A stretch of 52,586 nt of DNA, taken from positions 1 to 52,586 of the forward strand of contig NZ_JAMYJR010000062.1 in the NCBI RefSeq assembly GCF_024137025.1, in the 5' to 3' direction. This document shows, piece after piece, positions 43,160 to 52,362 of the stretch. Positions within the stretch are counted from its first letter, which is position 1, and each line of letters begins with the position of its first letter. This DNA is from Paractinoplanes aksuensis (GTDB lineage Bacteria > Actinomycetota > Actinomycetes > Mycobacteriales > Micromonosporaceae). The translations under genes and the position numbers were made by a program. The notes below the pieces were generated by a model. That model ran no database searches and had not been told where the DNA came from. It saw nothing but the letters and a program-made list of their open reading frames with translations.

Positions 43160-44212
43160 ATGCGTGCTGTGACCGTGAAACCGCTCGAGTCCGGCTCGGC
43201 CGACGTCCGTGACGTGCCGGATCCGCAGGCCGGTCCGGGTGAGATGCTGGTCGAAGGGCTGGCCCTGGGCATCTGCGGCACCGACCGCGAGATCGTGGCC
43301 GGCGACTACGGCTGGGCCCCACCCGGCCGGGACCGGCTGGTGCTGGGCCACGAGTCCCTGGGCCGGGTCCGGACGGCTCCGGCGGACTCCGGCTTCGCAC
43401 CCGGTGATCTGGTCGTCGGGGTGGTGCGCCGCCCCGACCCGGTGCCCTGCGGCGCCTGCGCACACGGCGAGTTCGACATGTGCCGCAACGGCAGTTACAC
43501 CGAACGCGGAATCAAACAGATCGACGGGTACGGCAGCGAGCTGTGGACGGTCGAAACGGCGTACGCGGTAAAGCTGGACCCCGCGCTGGCCGGCGTCGGG
43601 GTGCTGATGGAACCCACGACCGTAGTGGCCAAAGCGTGGGAGCAGATCGAGCGGGTCGGGGCCCGCTCGTGGTTCGAGCCGCGGCGGGTGCTGGTGACCG
43701 GCGCCGGGCCCATCGGGCTGCTCGCGGCCCTGCTGGGCGTGCAACGCGGCCTCGAGGTGCACGTGCTCGACCTGGTTTCCGACGGCCCGAAACCGCAGGC
43801 CGTAGCGGCGCTGGGCGCGCAGTACCACAGCACCGGCATCAGCGATGTGGTGGCCGGGGCCCAGCCTGACATCCTCATCGAGGCGACCGGGGCGTCGCGG
43901 GTGGTGTTCGACGCCATGGCGAACACCGCGTCGTACGGCATCGTGTGCCTGACCGGCGTCTCCCCGGTCGGCCGCAAGATCTCCGTGGACCTGGGCGCGG
44001 TCAACCGGGACATGGTGCTGGAGAACGACGTCGTCCTGGGCTCGGTGAACGCGAACCTCAGTCACTACGCCGCCGCCGCGGACGCGCTGGCCAAAGCCGA
44101 CGTGGAGTGGTTGTCCCGGCTGATCACCCGGCGGGTGCCGCTCGACCGGTTCGCCGAAGCCCTCGACGCCCGGCCCGACGACATCAAAGTCGTCCTCGAC
44201 CTCACCGCCTGA
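43160..44212 (+). CDS. gdh: Glucose 1-dehydrogenase (zinc-dependent MDR family)
   Basis: 350 residues of a medium-chain dehydrogenase: catalytic zinc ligands C39 (LGICGTDRE) and the GHES motif, a structural zinc lobe reduced to CGACAHGEFDMC, NAD(P)-binding VTGAGPIGLLAALLG. The segment VDLGAVNRDMVLENDVVLGS is typical of archaeal/actinobacterial glucose dehydrogenases. It oxidises glucose to gluconolactone. In line with NDH-2 upstream and GH15 downstream, 11 bp from each. Confidence 0.85.
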   Translation: MRAVTVKPLESGSADVRDVPDPQAGPGEMLVEGLALGICGTDREIVAGDYGWAPPGRDRLVLGHESLGRVRTAPADSGFAPGDLVVGVVRRPDPVPCGACAHGEFDMCRNGSYTERGIKQIDGYGSELWTVETAYAVKLDPALAGVGVLMEPTTVVAKAWEQIERVGARSWFEPRRVLVTGAGPIGLLAALLGVQRGLEVHVLDLVSDGPKPQAVAALGAQYHSTGISDVVAGAQPDILIEATGASRVVFDAMANTASYGIVCLTGVSPVGRKISVDLGAVNRDMVLENDVVLGSVNANLSHYAAAADALAKADVEWLSRLITRRVPLDRFAEALDARPDDIKVVLDLTA

Positions 44213-44223
44213 GGAGGGCCGTC

Positions 44224-46035
44224 ATGCCCGGACGGATCGAGGACTACGCCCTGATCGGCGACCTGCAATCGGCGGCGCTGGTCGGCCGCGACGGTTCCAT
44301 CGACTGGTTGTGCCTGCCTCGCTTCGATTCGGCGGCCTGCTTCGCGGCGCTCGTCGACGACGAGAAAGCGGGACGGTGGAGCATCGCGCCGGCCGGGGCC
44401 GGCGGCGCGACGACCCGCCATTACCAGGGTGACTCGCTCATCCTGAGCACTGAGTGGCGGACTCCCGACGGGACCGTTCGGGTGATCGACTTCATGCCCG
44501 TTCGCGGCGAGGCCGCCGACGTGGTGCGCATCGTGGAGGGCGTCTCCGGCGCGGTGCCGATGCGGATGGAACTCGTCCTGCGCTTCGACTACGGCCGCGT
44601 CGTGCCCTGGGTACGCCGCCGGAGCGGGGACCTGGCAGCTGTCGCCGGCCCGGACGCGGTCTGGTTGCGCACCGACGTCCCCTTGCACGGACGAGACCGC
44701 GTCACGACTGCGGAATTCACCGTCCGGGCGGGGGAACGGGTGCCGTTCGTCCTGACCCATCAGCTGTCCCACCTGCCCCGGCCGAAGCCGGTCGACGCTT
44801 TCCGCGCACTGGCCGAAACGGAGCGGTTCTGGGGCGACTGGATGAGCCGGTGCGACTACGACGGCCGCTGGCCCGAAGCGGTGCGCCGCTCGCTCATCCT
44901 GCTCAAGGCGCTGACGTACGCCCCGACCGGTGGCATCCTCGCCGCCGCCACCACCTCCCTGCCCGAACAACTGGGCGGCCCACGCAACTGGGACTACCGG
45001 TACTGCTGGCTGCGCGACGCCACGTTCACCCTGCAGGCGTTGCTGGGCACCGGGTACGTCGCCGAGGCACGGGCCTGGCGCGAATGGTTGCTCCGGGCCG
45101 TCGCCGGCGACCCGGCCGATCTGCAGATCATGTACGGGCTCGACGGCACCCGCCGCCTGCCGGAGTACCAGGCGGACTGGCTGAGCGGGTACGAGGGATC
45201 GCGACCGGTCCGGGTCGGCAACGCCGCGGCCGGGCAGCTGCAACTCGACGTCTGGGGTGAGGTGCTCGACGGGATGCACCTGTCCCGGGAGGCCGGGATC
45301 GCCGCCACCGACGCGGGATGGGACCTGCAACGGGCGCTGCTCGACTTCCTGGAGGGCAACTGGCGGCAACCGGACAACAGCCTCTGGGAGGTCCGCGGTG
45401 ACCGGCGGCAGTTCGTGCATTCCAAAGTGATGGCGTGGGCCGGCTTCGACCGTGCCGTCACCGCCGTCGAGCAACACGGCCTCGATGGCCCCGCCGACCG
45501 GTGGCGGGCCATCCGCGACGACATCCACGCCGAGGTGTGCGCGAAGGGCTACGACCCGGCCCTGGGCACGTTCACCCAGTCGTACGGCTCGACCGCCCTG
45601 GACGCCGCCTTGCTGCTCATTCCCCGCGTCGGATTCCTGCCCGCCGACGACCCCCGGGTCGCCGGCACGGTCGCCGCCGTGCAACACGATCTCTGCGCGG
45701 ACGGTCTCGTTCTGCGCTACCGCCCGGATCACGACGACGTCGACGGCCTGCCCGGCGCCGAAGGGGCCTTCCTGGCCTGCTCGTTCTGGCTGGTCGACGC
45801 CCTGCACATGATCGGCCGTCGCACCGAGGCTGAGCAGACGTACGAGCGTCTGCTCAGACTACGCAACGACGTCGGCTTGCTGGCGGAGGAGTACGATGCC
45901 GTAGCCGGCCGCCAGCTCGGCAACACACCGCAGGCGTTCAGCCTGGTCGGCCTGGTCAACTCGGCCCGGCTGCTCAGCGGCGCGGCCACGCGTACCTCGG
46001 CCGGACCCGGAGCGCAACACACGCAGCCCCGGTGA
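44224..46035 (+). CDS. GH15-family glycosidase (trehalase/glucoamylase-like)
   Basis: 603 residues. The N-terminal beta domain starts RIEDYALIGDLQSAALVGRD and the catalytic (alpha/alpha)6 barrel includes LGGPRNWDYRYCWLRDATFT, DNSLWEVRGDRRQFVHSKVM and PGAEGAFLACSFWLVDALHM. Close relatives in actinobacteria include GH15 trehalases, so trehalose is a likely substrate. No signal peptide, so it acts in the cytosol. Released glucose could be used by the adjacent glucose dehydrogenase. ATG at 44224 follows GAGGAGGG. Confidence 0.9.
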   Translation: MPGRIEDYALIGDLQSAALVGRDGSIDWLCLPRFDSAACFAALVDDEKAGRWSIAPAGAGGATTRHYQGDSLILSTEWRTPDGTVRVIDFMPVRGEAADVVRIVEGVSGAVPMRMELVLRFDYGRVVPWVRRRSGDLAAVAGPDAVWLRTDVPLHGRDRVTTAEFTVRAGERVPFVLTHQLSHLPRPKPVDAFRALAETERFWGDWMSRCDYDGRWPEAVRRSLILLKALTYAPTGGILAAATTSLPEQLGGPRNWDYRYCWLRDATFTLQALLGTGYVAEARAWREWLLRAVAGDPADLQIMYGLDGTRRLPEYQADWLSGYEGSRPVRVGNAAAGQLQLDVWGEVLDGMHLSREAGIAATDAGWDLQRALLDFLEGNWRQPDNSLWEVRGDRRQFVHSKVMAWAGFDRAVTAVEQHGLDGPADRWRAIRDDIHAEVCAKGYDPALGTFTQSYGSTALDAALLLIPRVGFLPADDPRVAGTVAAVQHDLCADGLVLRYRPDHDDVDGLPGAEGAFLACSFWLVDALHMIGRRTEAEQTYERLLRLRNDVGLLAEEYDAVAGRQLGNTPQAFSLVGLVNSARLLSGAATRTSAGPGAQHTQPR

Positions 46036-46047
46036 CGACGGCTGCCG

Positions 46048-46443
46048 TCATGGCTCCGGTTGGACGGGTGGGAGCAGCCGCCCCCACGGCCGTGTCGGTT
46101 GCAGGACCGCCTCGCTCAAGGACCGCGAGCGCAGTGGACTGATCTTCACGTATTCAGGATCGGTGACCATCTCGGCGAGCGCTCGCCGGCTCGGATAGGC
46201 CACGAGCAGGACGGCGTCCCATTGCTGACCGGTTTCGGCCACGATCGCTTCGCGGCCGTCGCCGGCGTAGACGACCTGCACTCCGAAGCGGTGAGCGATC
46301 TTGTCGGCGAAGGCGGTCGAGTACTGCCGATAGAGCTCGCGGCCGCCGGGCGCGAACCGCAGCAGGTTCAGCATGACGACCGGATGGTCCGGCTCGTCGG
46401 CCAGAAACGTAGCGAGGAACTCCCGGTCCGGATCGACAGCCAT
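46048..46443 (-). CDS. DUF1330-like protein
   Basis: 131 residues of the dimeric alpha-beta barrel type: HPVVMLNLLRFAPGGRELYR, IVAETGQQWDAVLLVAYPSR, LAEMVTDPEYVKISPLRSRS. Such proteins are small, cytosolic and of unknown function. Convergent with the GH15 gene. Confidence 0.8.
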   Translation of the reverse strand: MAVDPDREFLATFLADEPDHPVVMLNLLRFAPGGRELYRQYSTAFADKIAHRFGVQVVYAGDGREAIVAETGQQWDAVLLVAYPSRRALAEMVTDPEYVKISPLRSRSLSEAVLQPTRPWGRLLPPVQPEP

Positions 46444-46528
46444 CCGGCGATGTTAATGCACTGACGGCGCATATTTACAGTGATCGGTGATGCCGAATGC
46501 CGGCCGCCGGTGCGGGTACGCCTACGGC

Positions 46529-47038
46529 ATGTTTTTTCAAAGCTGGACCGATCTGTGGCGGATCGCCGTGGTCGGAGCAATAACGTACGTCTACCTGATC
46601 GCGGTTCTCCGGGTGTCCGGGAAGCGGACGCTGGCCAAGATGAACGCCTTCGACCTCGTCGTCACGGTGGCGATCGGCTCGACCCTGGCCACGATTTTGC
46701 TGTCGCGTGACGTTGCGCTGATCGAAGGCTTGATCGCGCTGGCCCTGCTCGTCCTGTTGCAGCTGCTGGCCACGTGGCTGTCGATCCGATCCCGGACGGT
46801 GCGCGCGATGCTCAAGTCCGAGCCGACTGTGTTGTTCTCCGGTGGTGTGATGCTACGTGATGCGATGCGCGCACAGCGGGTGACCGACAGCGAGATCCGG
46901 CAGGCGGTGCGATCGCAGGGCATCGGCGACCTCACCGACGTCGCCGCCGTGGTGCTCGAGACCGACGGCCGCTTCAGCGTCATCTCCTCGGCGCAGGCAG
47001 GCAACTTGTCCGCACTGCCACCGACCAGCCAGGCTTGA
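46529..47038 (+). CDS. DUF421 (YetF-like) membrane protein
   Basis: 169 residues. Three membrane helices (IAVVGAITYVYLIAVLRVSG, VVTVAIGSTLATILLS, LIALALLVLLQLLATWLSI) precede a cytosolic alpha/beta domain (MRAQRVTDSEIRQAVRSQGI, VAAVVLETDGRFSVI). The motif GKRTLAKMNAFDLVV is diagnostic of the DUF421/YetF family. An in-frame ATG at 46487 gives a longer but atypical N-terminus. Confidence 0.88.
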   Translation: MFFQSWTDLWRIAVVGAITYVYLIAVLRVSGKRTLAKMNAFDLVVTVAIGSTLATILLSRDVALIEGLIALALLVLLQLLATWLSIRSRTVRAMLKSEPTVLFSGGVMLRDAMRAQRVTDSEIRQAVRSQGIGDLTDVAAVVLETDGRFSVISSAQAGNLSALPPTSQA

Positions 47039-47325
47039 CCAGTACTCACCGTTCCGTTCGGAAAATCATCTGACTGCGCTCGATCGCACAGCAGCAAGGC
47101 CGCTTCAGCCGAGTCCGTCGCTTCTCGGCACGCCAGCAGGCAGCGGACTCCAGCCGCGTCGAAGAAGGTCACGTCGGCCAGGTTCATCTCTACGACGGCG
47201 GGTAACGTCATCATCGCGGTGGTGAACGCACCGGTCAGCTGCGGGGCAATGTCGCTGTCGAGGTCTCCGCTGACGTGCAGTCGAGCGCGGCGGCCCGCCG
47301 GAAGCCGACGGTGACATGCACGAGG
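47030..47325 (-). pseudogene. STAS-domain protein, frameshifted remnant
   Basis: One frame carries HVSGDLDSDIAPQLTGAF, AVVEMNLADVTFFDAAGVRC and LLACREATDSAEAALLLCD, a STAS domain; no start codon is present in that frame. The likely N-terminus (VHVTVGFRRAAALD) lies in another frame, separated near 47280. The 3-prime end runs into the convergent DUF421 gene without a stop of its own. Confidence 0.6.
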
Positions 47326-47371
47326 CGCCAGCGCTTCGAGCCGGAGCGGAGAGGCCTGCCGCCGGATCTGA

Positions 47372-48401
47372 TCAGGCCGCCCGGACCAGGAGAAGGATCA
47401 CGGCGGCCACGTAGATGACAGGGATCGTCACTCCCTCGAACCCGATCCCGCGCCGGTCTCGCATGATCAGTCCGGCGGTCAGGACGACGGTCATCAGAGT
47501 CGTTGACCCGGCGAGCAGCAGCGCTTCCGAAGAGGCGTCCGAATACACCGAACCCCGCAGGTACGAGGCGTCCGCGAGGAAGATCATCAGGGCGTCGAAG
47601 GCATTGCCGCCGATGATGTTGCCGATGCCGAGGTTCAGAGCACCGATCCGGACCGCGGCGATGAGTGTGACAAGTTCGGGCAACGAGGTGATGACGGTGG
47701 TGAGGGTGAAGCCGACCAGGCCGCTGGGTAGTCCGGTCGCTGCGACGACGCCGAGCCCACCCTGTCCGATGAGAAAGCCCGTGCCGGCCACGACGGCGGC
47801 CAGCGCGGCCAGCCGCCACCACAGCATCGCCGTACTCGCCTGGTCGCCCGCCTCGTCCGGCTCGTCCCGGCGGGTGTCGGGGGTCTCCTTGGCCGTCCAC
47901 ATCGGCTCCTTCCGGAGCCGTCTAAACAGCCGTAACCCATACAGATAGATCAGCGGGATGGCCAGGCTGGCCGGATGCACCCAGCCCAGCCGCAGCGTCG
48001 GCGTGGCGTAGGCCACCACCGGGATCGCCAGTAGCGCGATGAGGACCAGCGACTGCAGCACGTTCTCCAGCGAGGCCGCCGCGTGCTCGATGTTCGACCG
48101 CCGGTACAGCAGGTCGGCGATGGCCAGCCACACGGTCTGGACAGCGATCCCGCCCAGCGGATTCGCCAAGGCGAACTGGGCGTCGCCGCCGAGCGAGCCC
48201 ACCACAGTGGTACCGATGCCCGGCAGCGAGGTCACCGCACCGAGCAGCAAGGCCCCGGCCGCGGCCTCGCCCATGCCGGTGCGGTCGGCCAGAACATCTG
48301 CCGTGGCCGGCGAGCCGCCGTCCAACCGACATGATCACGGCCAGGGCCACGACCAGGGCGATCGTGCTGGGCAGCAGCGGCCATGGTGGACCGCCGATCA
48401 C
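47372..48401 (-). pseudogene. Na+/Ca2+ exchanger-type (CaCA) protein, frameshifted
   Basis: About 340 residues in two frames. The first 24 (VIGGPPWPLLPSTIALVVAL) lie in one frame from a GTG at 48401, the remainder in another from about 48310. The two alpha repeats are intact: LLLGAVTSLPGIGTTVVGSL and TLTTVITSLPELVTLIAAVR with GIGNIIGGNAFDALMIF. These motifs coordinate calcium or sodium. The break is one base; the rest of the gene is so well preserved that a sequence error or very recent mutation is likely. Confidence 0.8.
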
Positions 48402-48462
48402 CCGGCACCCACCGGACGTCGCGCCGGCCCTCTCGGGGCCGACGACTCCGGACGGGCGCGAT

Positions 48463-49479
48463 TCATGCCGGCTTCTCGGCGTGCCCGCCGAACTGCTCGC
48501 GCATGGCGGACAAGGTCTTGCTGGCGAACCGGTCGAGCCCACGGGAGCTGAACCGTGAGGTGAGCGCGGTCAGAAGCACCGGGGCCGGGACCCCCTCCTC
48601 GATCGCGGCGATCGCGGTCCAGCGGCCCTCACCGGAGTCCGACACGCGACCGGAGAAATCCTCGAGGTCCGGTGATTCGACCAGGGCGGCTGCTGTGAGG
48701 TCGAGCAACCACGAAGAGATGACACTGCCCCGGCGCCACACCTCGGCCACAGCCGGGAGGTCGAGGTCGTACCGGTAGAACTCAGGGTCGGTCATGGGCG
48801 CGGTTTCAGCGTCAGCCTGTTGAGCGGTGGCGCCGATGCCGGCGTTGCGCAGAATATTGAGGCCTTCGGCGTAGGCAGCCATGATGCCGTACTCGATGCC
48901 GTTGTGCACCATCTTGACGAAGTGTCCGGCACCGGCGGGGCCGCAGTGCAGATAGCCGTGTTCGGCTTCGACCGGCTCGGGGCCCCGTCCGGGGGTACGC
49001 GGCTCGGCGCCGACGCCCGGGGCGATCGCGGCGAACACGGGGGCAAGTCGCTGCACCGCCGCGGTGTCGCCCCCGATCATCAGGCAGTAGCCGCGCTCGC
49101 GGCCCCACACCCCACCGCTGGTGCCGACGTCGAGGTAGTCGATGTCACGCTCGGCCAGCGCCGCCGCGCGAGCGATGTCGTCCCGGTAGTAGGAGTTGCC
49201 GCCGTCGATCACCGTGTCGCCGGGGGCCAGAACGCGGGCCAGGTGGTCGACGACAGCGCTGGTGGGGTCCCCGGCAGGCACCATCACCCAGACGGCTCGC
49301 GGCTGCTCGAGCCGATCAGCCAGGTCCTCGAGCGAGTTGCTCCCGGTGGCGCCGTCAGCGACGAGCGCCTGGACCGCCTCCGGGTCGGTGTCGAAGACGA
49401 TACAGTCGTGACCGGCCGCGGTCAGCCGGCGGACGAGGTTCGCCCCCATCCGCCCGAGCCCCACCATTCCCAGTTGCAT
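48463..49479 (-). CDS. gnd: 6-phosphogluconate dehydrogenase (decarboxylating), short type
   Basis: 338 residues. N-terminal Rossmann fold MQLGMVGLGRMGANLVRRLT, substrate loop IDGGNSYYRDD, catalytic region DVGTSGGVWG, GHFVKMVHNGIEYG with the catalytic lysine, then an all-helical C-terminal domain (FSGRVSDSGEGRWTAIAAIE). Length fits the short GndA/YqeC type. It makes ribulose 5-phosphate and NAD(P)H. ATG at 49479 follows GAGAGGACC. It complements the glucose-oxidising operon at 41.8-46.0 kb. Confidence 0.92.
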   Translation of the reverse strand: MQLGMVGLGRMGANLVRRLTAAGHDCIVFDTDPEAVQALVADGATGSNSLEDLADRLEQPRAVWVMVPAGDPTSAVVDHLARVLAPGDTVIDGGNSYYRDDIARAAALAERDIDYLDVGTSGGVWGRERGYCLMIGGDTAAVQRLAPVFAAIAPGVGAEPRTPGRGPEPVEAEHGYLHCGPAGAGHFVKMVHNGIEYGIMAAYAEGLNILRNAGIGATAQQADAETAPMTDPEFYRYDLDLPAVAEVWRRGSVISSWLLDLTAAALVESPDLEDFSGRVSDSGEGRWTAIAAIEEGVPAPVLLTALTSRFSSRGLDRFASKTLSAMREQFGGHAEKPA

Positions 49480-49520
49480 GTGCTGGTCCTCTCGATGGTC
49501 CGGCAAGGTGTGGTCGGGGT

Positions 49521-49727
49521 CTATTCGCCTTCGGCCTCGCGTCCGCGGGGCTCCTGCGGACTGCCGCCCGTGGTGGCGCCGGGACCGTACGGCGACTGCT
49601 GGTCGGCCGGCACCTTGCGATGCTCGGCGCGGGGGCTCTTACCGGTGGTTCCGTCGGGACCGTCGCTGTCCTGGACCAAGCGGGTCTCACCGCTTCGACG
49701 CATCTCGGGCTGTTGGATGTTCGGCAT
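49521..49727 (-). CDS. Small hydrophilic disordered protein
   Basis: 68 residues, rich in Gly, Pro, Glu, Arg and Ser (RRSGETRLVQDSDGPDGTTG), without hydrophobic segments; probably unstructured. Strong ribosome binding site (GGAGG before ATG at 49727) and a tandem-repeat box 54 bp upstream support it as a real gene. Function unknown. Confidence 0.65.
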   Translation of the reverse strand: MPNIQQPEMRRSGETRLVQDSDGPDGTTGKSPRAEHRKVPADQQSPYGPGATTGGSPQEPRGREAEGE

Positions 49728-49780
49728 GGTTTCCTCCATCTGATCGAACTCTCTGGAAGTCATCCCCACCCTGTGCCGCC

Positions 49781-49802
49781 CTACCCATGACAGTTCTGTG
49801 TC
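49781..49802 (-). promoter_or_regulatory. Tandem 11-bp direct-repeat box
   Basis: Minus strand GACACAGAACT then GTCATGGG, 54 bp before the small gene at 49727. Confidence 0.7.
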
Positions 49803-49839
49803 AGCACGGTGCCGCTGTTCGCTGGTGCTCGCCCGGGAT

Positions 49840-49861
49840 GTCACGCCTCCGTCATGGGGCC
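49840..49861 (+). promoter_or_regulatory. Tandem 11-bp direct-repeat box
   Basis: GTCACGCCTCC then GTCATGGG, pointing to the PRC-like frame at 49952, 91 bp away. Divergent pair with 49781-49802. Confidence 0.7.
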
Positions 49862-49951
49862 GCGCGGACGGTGCCACACCCGGCCGTCAGCGTGGACCGA
49901 AGCGGACGGCACTTTGCGCGACGCGGTCCCATCGGGAAGGTTCACGTCGGC

Positions 49952-50203
49952 ATGTGCGTGGTCGACGCCGACGGGGAGAGCCTCGGCACGGTCGTCCACG
50001 TCACGACCGGCGATTCTCCCGACCGGGCAGGGGCCGGACCGGACCAGTCCCCGGGCTGGGCCGAGCGTGCGTTCGCGGAACCGGCCTCGAGATCAGGCGT
50101 CCGGCAGGCCGAGCGGCTGCATCTTCTCCGCCTTCGGAGCCGCCGACCTGGACGGTCTGGTCACGAGGAATCAGTCGCACTCTTCCCGGATTCGTCCCGG
50201 TAA
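49952..50203 (+). CDS. PRC-barrel-like N-terminal fragment, probably broken
   Basis: The frame begins MCVVDADGESLGTVVHVTTG, typical of the first strand pair of small PRC-like stress proteins, with GGGAAGG upstream of the ATG. After about 45 residues the sequence loses character (RLHLLRLRSRRPGRSGHEES), suggesting a frameshift. Low confidence in the product. Confidence 0.4.
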   Translation: MCVVDADGESLGTVVHVTTGDSPDRAGAGPDQSPGWAERAFAEPASRSGVRQAERLHLLRLRSRRPGRSGHEESVALFPDSSR

Positions 50204-50733
50204 CGCGCGCTGCCGTGCGAATCCTCCGACAGCGGCCGGGCGCCGCCCTCGGGCGGGCCGCCGGGATTTTCGCGTCCGGCGGCGATCTCGGGGAACTTCA
50301 CGAAGCGGCCAATCGGAACGGATCTGAAAGATCCGGTCGAAGTTATGCAGTTACGGCGGGGACGACGTGGCCTACTCGAGCGAGCCGACCGTCGACACCG
50401 TGTTGAGGGAGGTGAACCCGTCGCCGGGAAGACGGTCGACGTACCGGCGGGGCAGGCCTCCGGCGCGAGCCAGTGCTGCACCAGGAACGTCGCCCAGCTC
50501 TGCTTCCACGGTTCCGGCGCGGGCGGTGTCGGCCAAGGGCACCGCCCGGTCGTCGATGCGGCACGAGTCCGATGGGAACCGTCCTGCTGCGCTGTCATGG
50601 GGCGCTTACCGTGGAAGCAGGGTCGTGATGTGCTGCAGCACTGTGCGGCGAGACCGCTGTGTTGCTCCGTGGAGTTCGCCAGTCGCCTGGCGAGGTTCGA
50701 TCTGCTCCTCGTGCGATAGACCAGGGCCCCAAG
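50204..50733. other. Region with gene remnants only
   Basis: No complete gene seen. It contains the cytochrome oxidase fragment at 50372-50510; the rest has no recognisable domains. Confidence 0.4.
50372..50510 (-). pseudogene. Cytochrome c oxidase subunit I (CtaD) fragment
   Basis: One frame reads ATFLVQHWLAPEA and the next GLPRRYVDRLPGDGFTSLNT followed by VSTVGS and a stop. This corresponds to the conserved segment between late helices of CtaD. Only about 45 residues survive, in two frames, so it is a fossil of a respiratory oxidase gene. Confidence 0.65.
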
Positions 50734-50776
50734 GTCATGACGCCGTCACTTCTTGTCACTGACCTGTCGTGCCACC
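50734..50776 (+). promoter_or_regulatory. Four-repeat box
   Basis: Half-sites at 50734 (GTCATGACGCC), 50745 (GTCACT), 50755 (GTCACTGACCT) and 50766 (GTCGTG), spaced 11, 10 and 11 bp. It ends 74 bp before the STAS start at 50850. Confidence 0.75.
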
Positions 50777-50849
50777 GCAAGCATTCCGCCATCGCCGCGA
50801 GTCAGTCTGACGCTGAACGTCGTTCGACGATGGAGAGGTGGAGCGAAGG

Positions 50850-51242
50850 ATGGGTACATCAACCCTGGTTGGTACAGCCGCCGATCAGATCGTCACGCCG
50901 GCCGCCGGACACGATGACACCGCGGTGGTCGAACTCCACGGCGATATCGACCTGGCTGTCGTCGAGCAGTTACGCGACTGCGTCACCTCCCGGTTGGAGC
51001 GCGGCGCCGACGTGGTCGTCGACCTTACCGATGTGACACTGATCGACTGCGCGTCGCTGGGGACGCTGGTTCAGGCCGACGAGCTGGCCGACCGCCGGGG
51101 CCGTCGCATGTGTCTCGCGGCGCCCGCAGCTGTGGTGCGCCGAACTCTGGCCGGTGCCGGCCTCCATGGGTCCTTCGCCACGTACAGCGATCGGAATCAG
51201 GCCCTGCGGGCTCTCCACCCCCAGTCACCGTCAGACCGATGA
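50850..51242 (+). CDS. STAS anti-sigma-factor antagonist
   Basis: 130 residues, one STAS domain: VVELHGDIDLAVVEQLRDCV, VVVDLTDVTLIDCASLGTLV, AAPAAVVRRTLAGAGLHGSF. The phosphorylation loop is DCASLG with the serine preserved. ATG at 50850 is chosen because GGAG lies 7 bases upstream. Controlled, by position, by a four-repeat box. A likely substrate of an RsbW-type kinase such as that encoded at 718-1152. Confidence 0.88.
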   Translation: MGTSTLVGTAADQIVTPAAGHDDTAVVELHGDIDLAVVEQLRDCVTSRLERGADVVVDLTDVTLIDCASLGTLVQADELADRRGRRMCLAAPAAVVRRTLAGAGLHGSFATYSDRNQALRALHPQSPSDR

Positions 51243-51394
51243 GTCTTGTCTCCAGCGCGGCGATGGCTGAACCTGTCCCGTCGTATTCCCTCGACCGACG
51301 TCGCCGGCGGCTTCGACGGACATGTGAAGTCCCGGCCTGGTCCATCAGCCCGAATCAGGGCCGGCTGCCGGGCCGCGACCGACCGGCCTGGCGG

Positions 51395-51658
51395 TTACTC
51401 GAACAGCGAATGTCCGTCACCCTCGGCGCGACGGCGAGACCGGCGCCGGAGCTGCACCACGACCAGATCGACCGCGGCGACGACGGCCAGCGCGACGAAC
51501 AACCAGCCGAAAACCGCGGCACCAGCTCGTAGCAGCAGAACGGCGAACACGACGGATACAACCAGACCGAAGGCGGCCAACGCCAGGCGTAGGTTGAGCG
51601 GACTGTACGCGTGACCAACAGTGCCGCGACGGCCGCGCGGCTGGGGATCGAGTGGCAT
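51395..51658 (-). CDS. DUF6343-like membrane protein
   Basis: 87 residues: a basic N-terminus (PRGRRGTVGHAYSPLNLRLA), two hydrophobic helices (LAAFGLVVSVVFAVLLLRAG, WLFVALAVVAAVDLVVVQL) and an Arg-rich tail. The SPLNLRLALAAFGLV segment resembles actinobacterial DUF6343 proteins. Function unknown. Confidence 0.65.
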   Translation of the reverse strand: MPLDPQPRGRRGTVGHAYSPLNLRLALAAFGLVVSVVFAVLLLRAGAAVFGWLFVALAVVAAVDLVVVQLRRRSRRRAEGDGHSLFE

Positions 51659-51819
51659 CGTGACGGCGTACCCGCCCCCTGCTCCTTCAACCGTGCGGTG
51701 CCCTCGGAACGGACTCTCCCCGTGGTGCAGCCCTGTGAACGGGGAAGGAATCCGGTCTACCGCCCGCTGCCATCTTCCCTGCGCCGGTCGTGGCGGGCGG
51801 GTGATCGCCGCGCCGGATA

Positions 51820-51841
51820 GTCATGAAACTGTCGTGGTTTC
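51820..51841 (+). promoter_or_regulatory. Tandem 11-bp direct-repeat box
   Basis: GTCATGAAACT then GTCGTGG, a close match, 29 bp before the NfeD gene start. Confidence 0.8.
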
Positions 51842-51869
51842 CGCCGACTGAAACGGTGACCATCGAACT

Positions 51870-52348
51870 ATGGACGTAGTGGTGTGGATTGTTCTCGGAG
51901 TGGCGTTCGCCGTCGCTGAGATCTATACGACCACCCTGTTTCTGCTGATGTTCGCCGCCGGAGCCGCTGCCGCGGCGGGCGCGGCCGGGCTGGGTGCGCC
52001 TGTGTGTGGGGTCAAGCCGGTGTTTTCGTCGCGGTCTCGGCTCTCACGCTCGTTTCGGTACGGCCGGCGCTGCGGCGGCGGCTGAGCCGGTCGGCCGGCC
52101 CTGGCATCGGTATGGAGGCGATGCAGGGTGCTTCGGCGGTCGTGGTGGAGCAGGTGGACGCCGGCCGCGGCATGGTGAGGATCGACGGCGAACTGTGGCA
52201 GGCGCGCACACTCGACGGAATGGGCACGTGTGAACCCGGTGAGCGGGTACGCATCGTCGATGTCAGTGACGGCACCGCGTTGGTGTGGCGTGAAGGCCTA
52301 CCCGGCGATGCCGTCGGCTCCGGCCTCGATCGACCAATTCCTTCGTAA
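51870..52348 (+). pseudogene. NfeD-family protein, frameshifted
   Basis: Starts MDVVVWIVLGVAFAVAEIYT with two membrane helices; the second continues in another frame after about residue 44 (WGQAGVFVAVSALTLVSV), then a cytosolic OB-fold (ASAVVVEQVDAGRGMVRIDG, WQARTLDGMGTCEPGERVRI). The break is in the short TG repeat near 52000-52005, where slippage by two bases would restore the frame. NfeD proteins assist stomatin-like proteins, and one follows directly. A tandem box precedes it. Confidence 0.8.
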
Positions 52349-52362
52349 GGGGTGGCACACGC

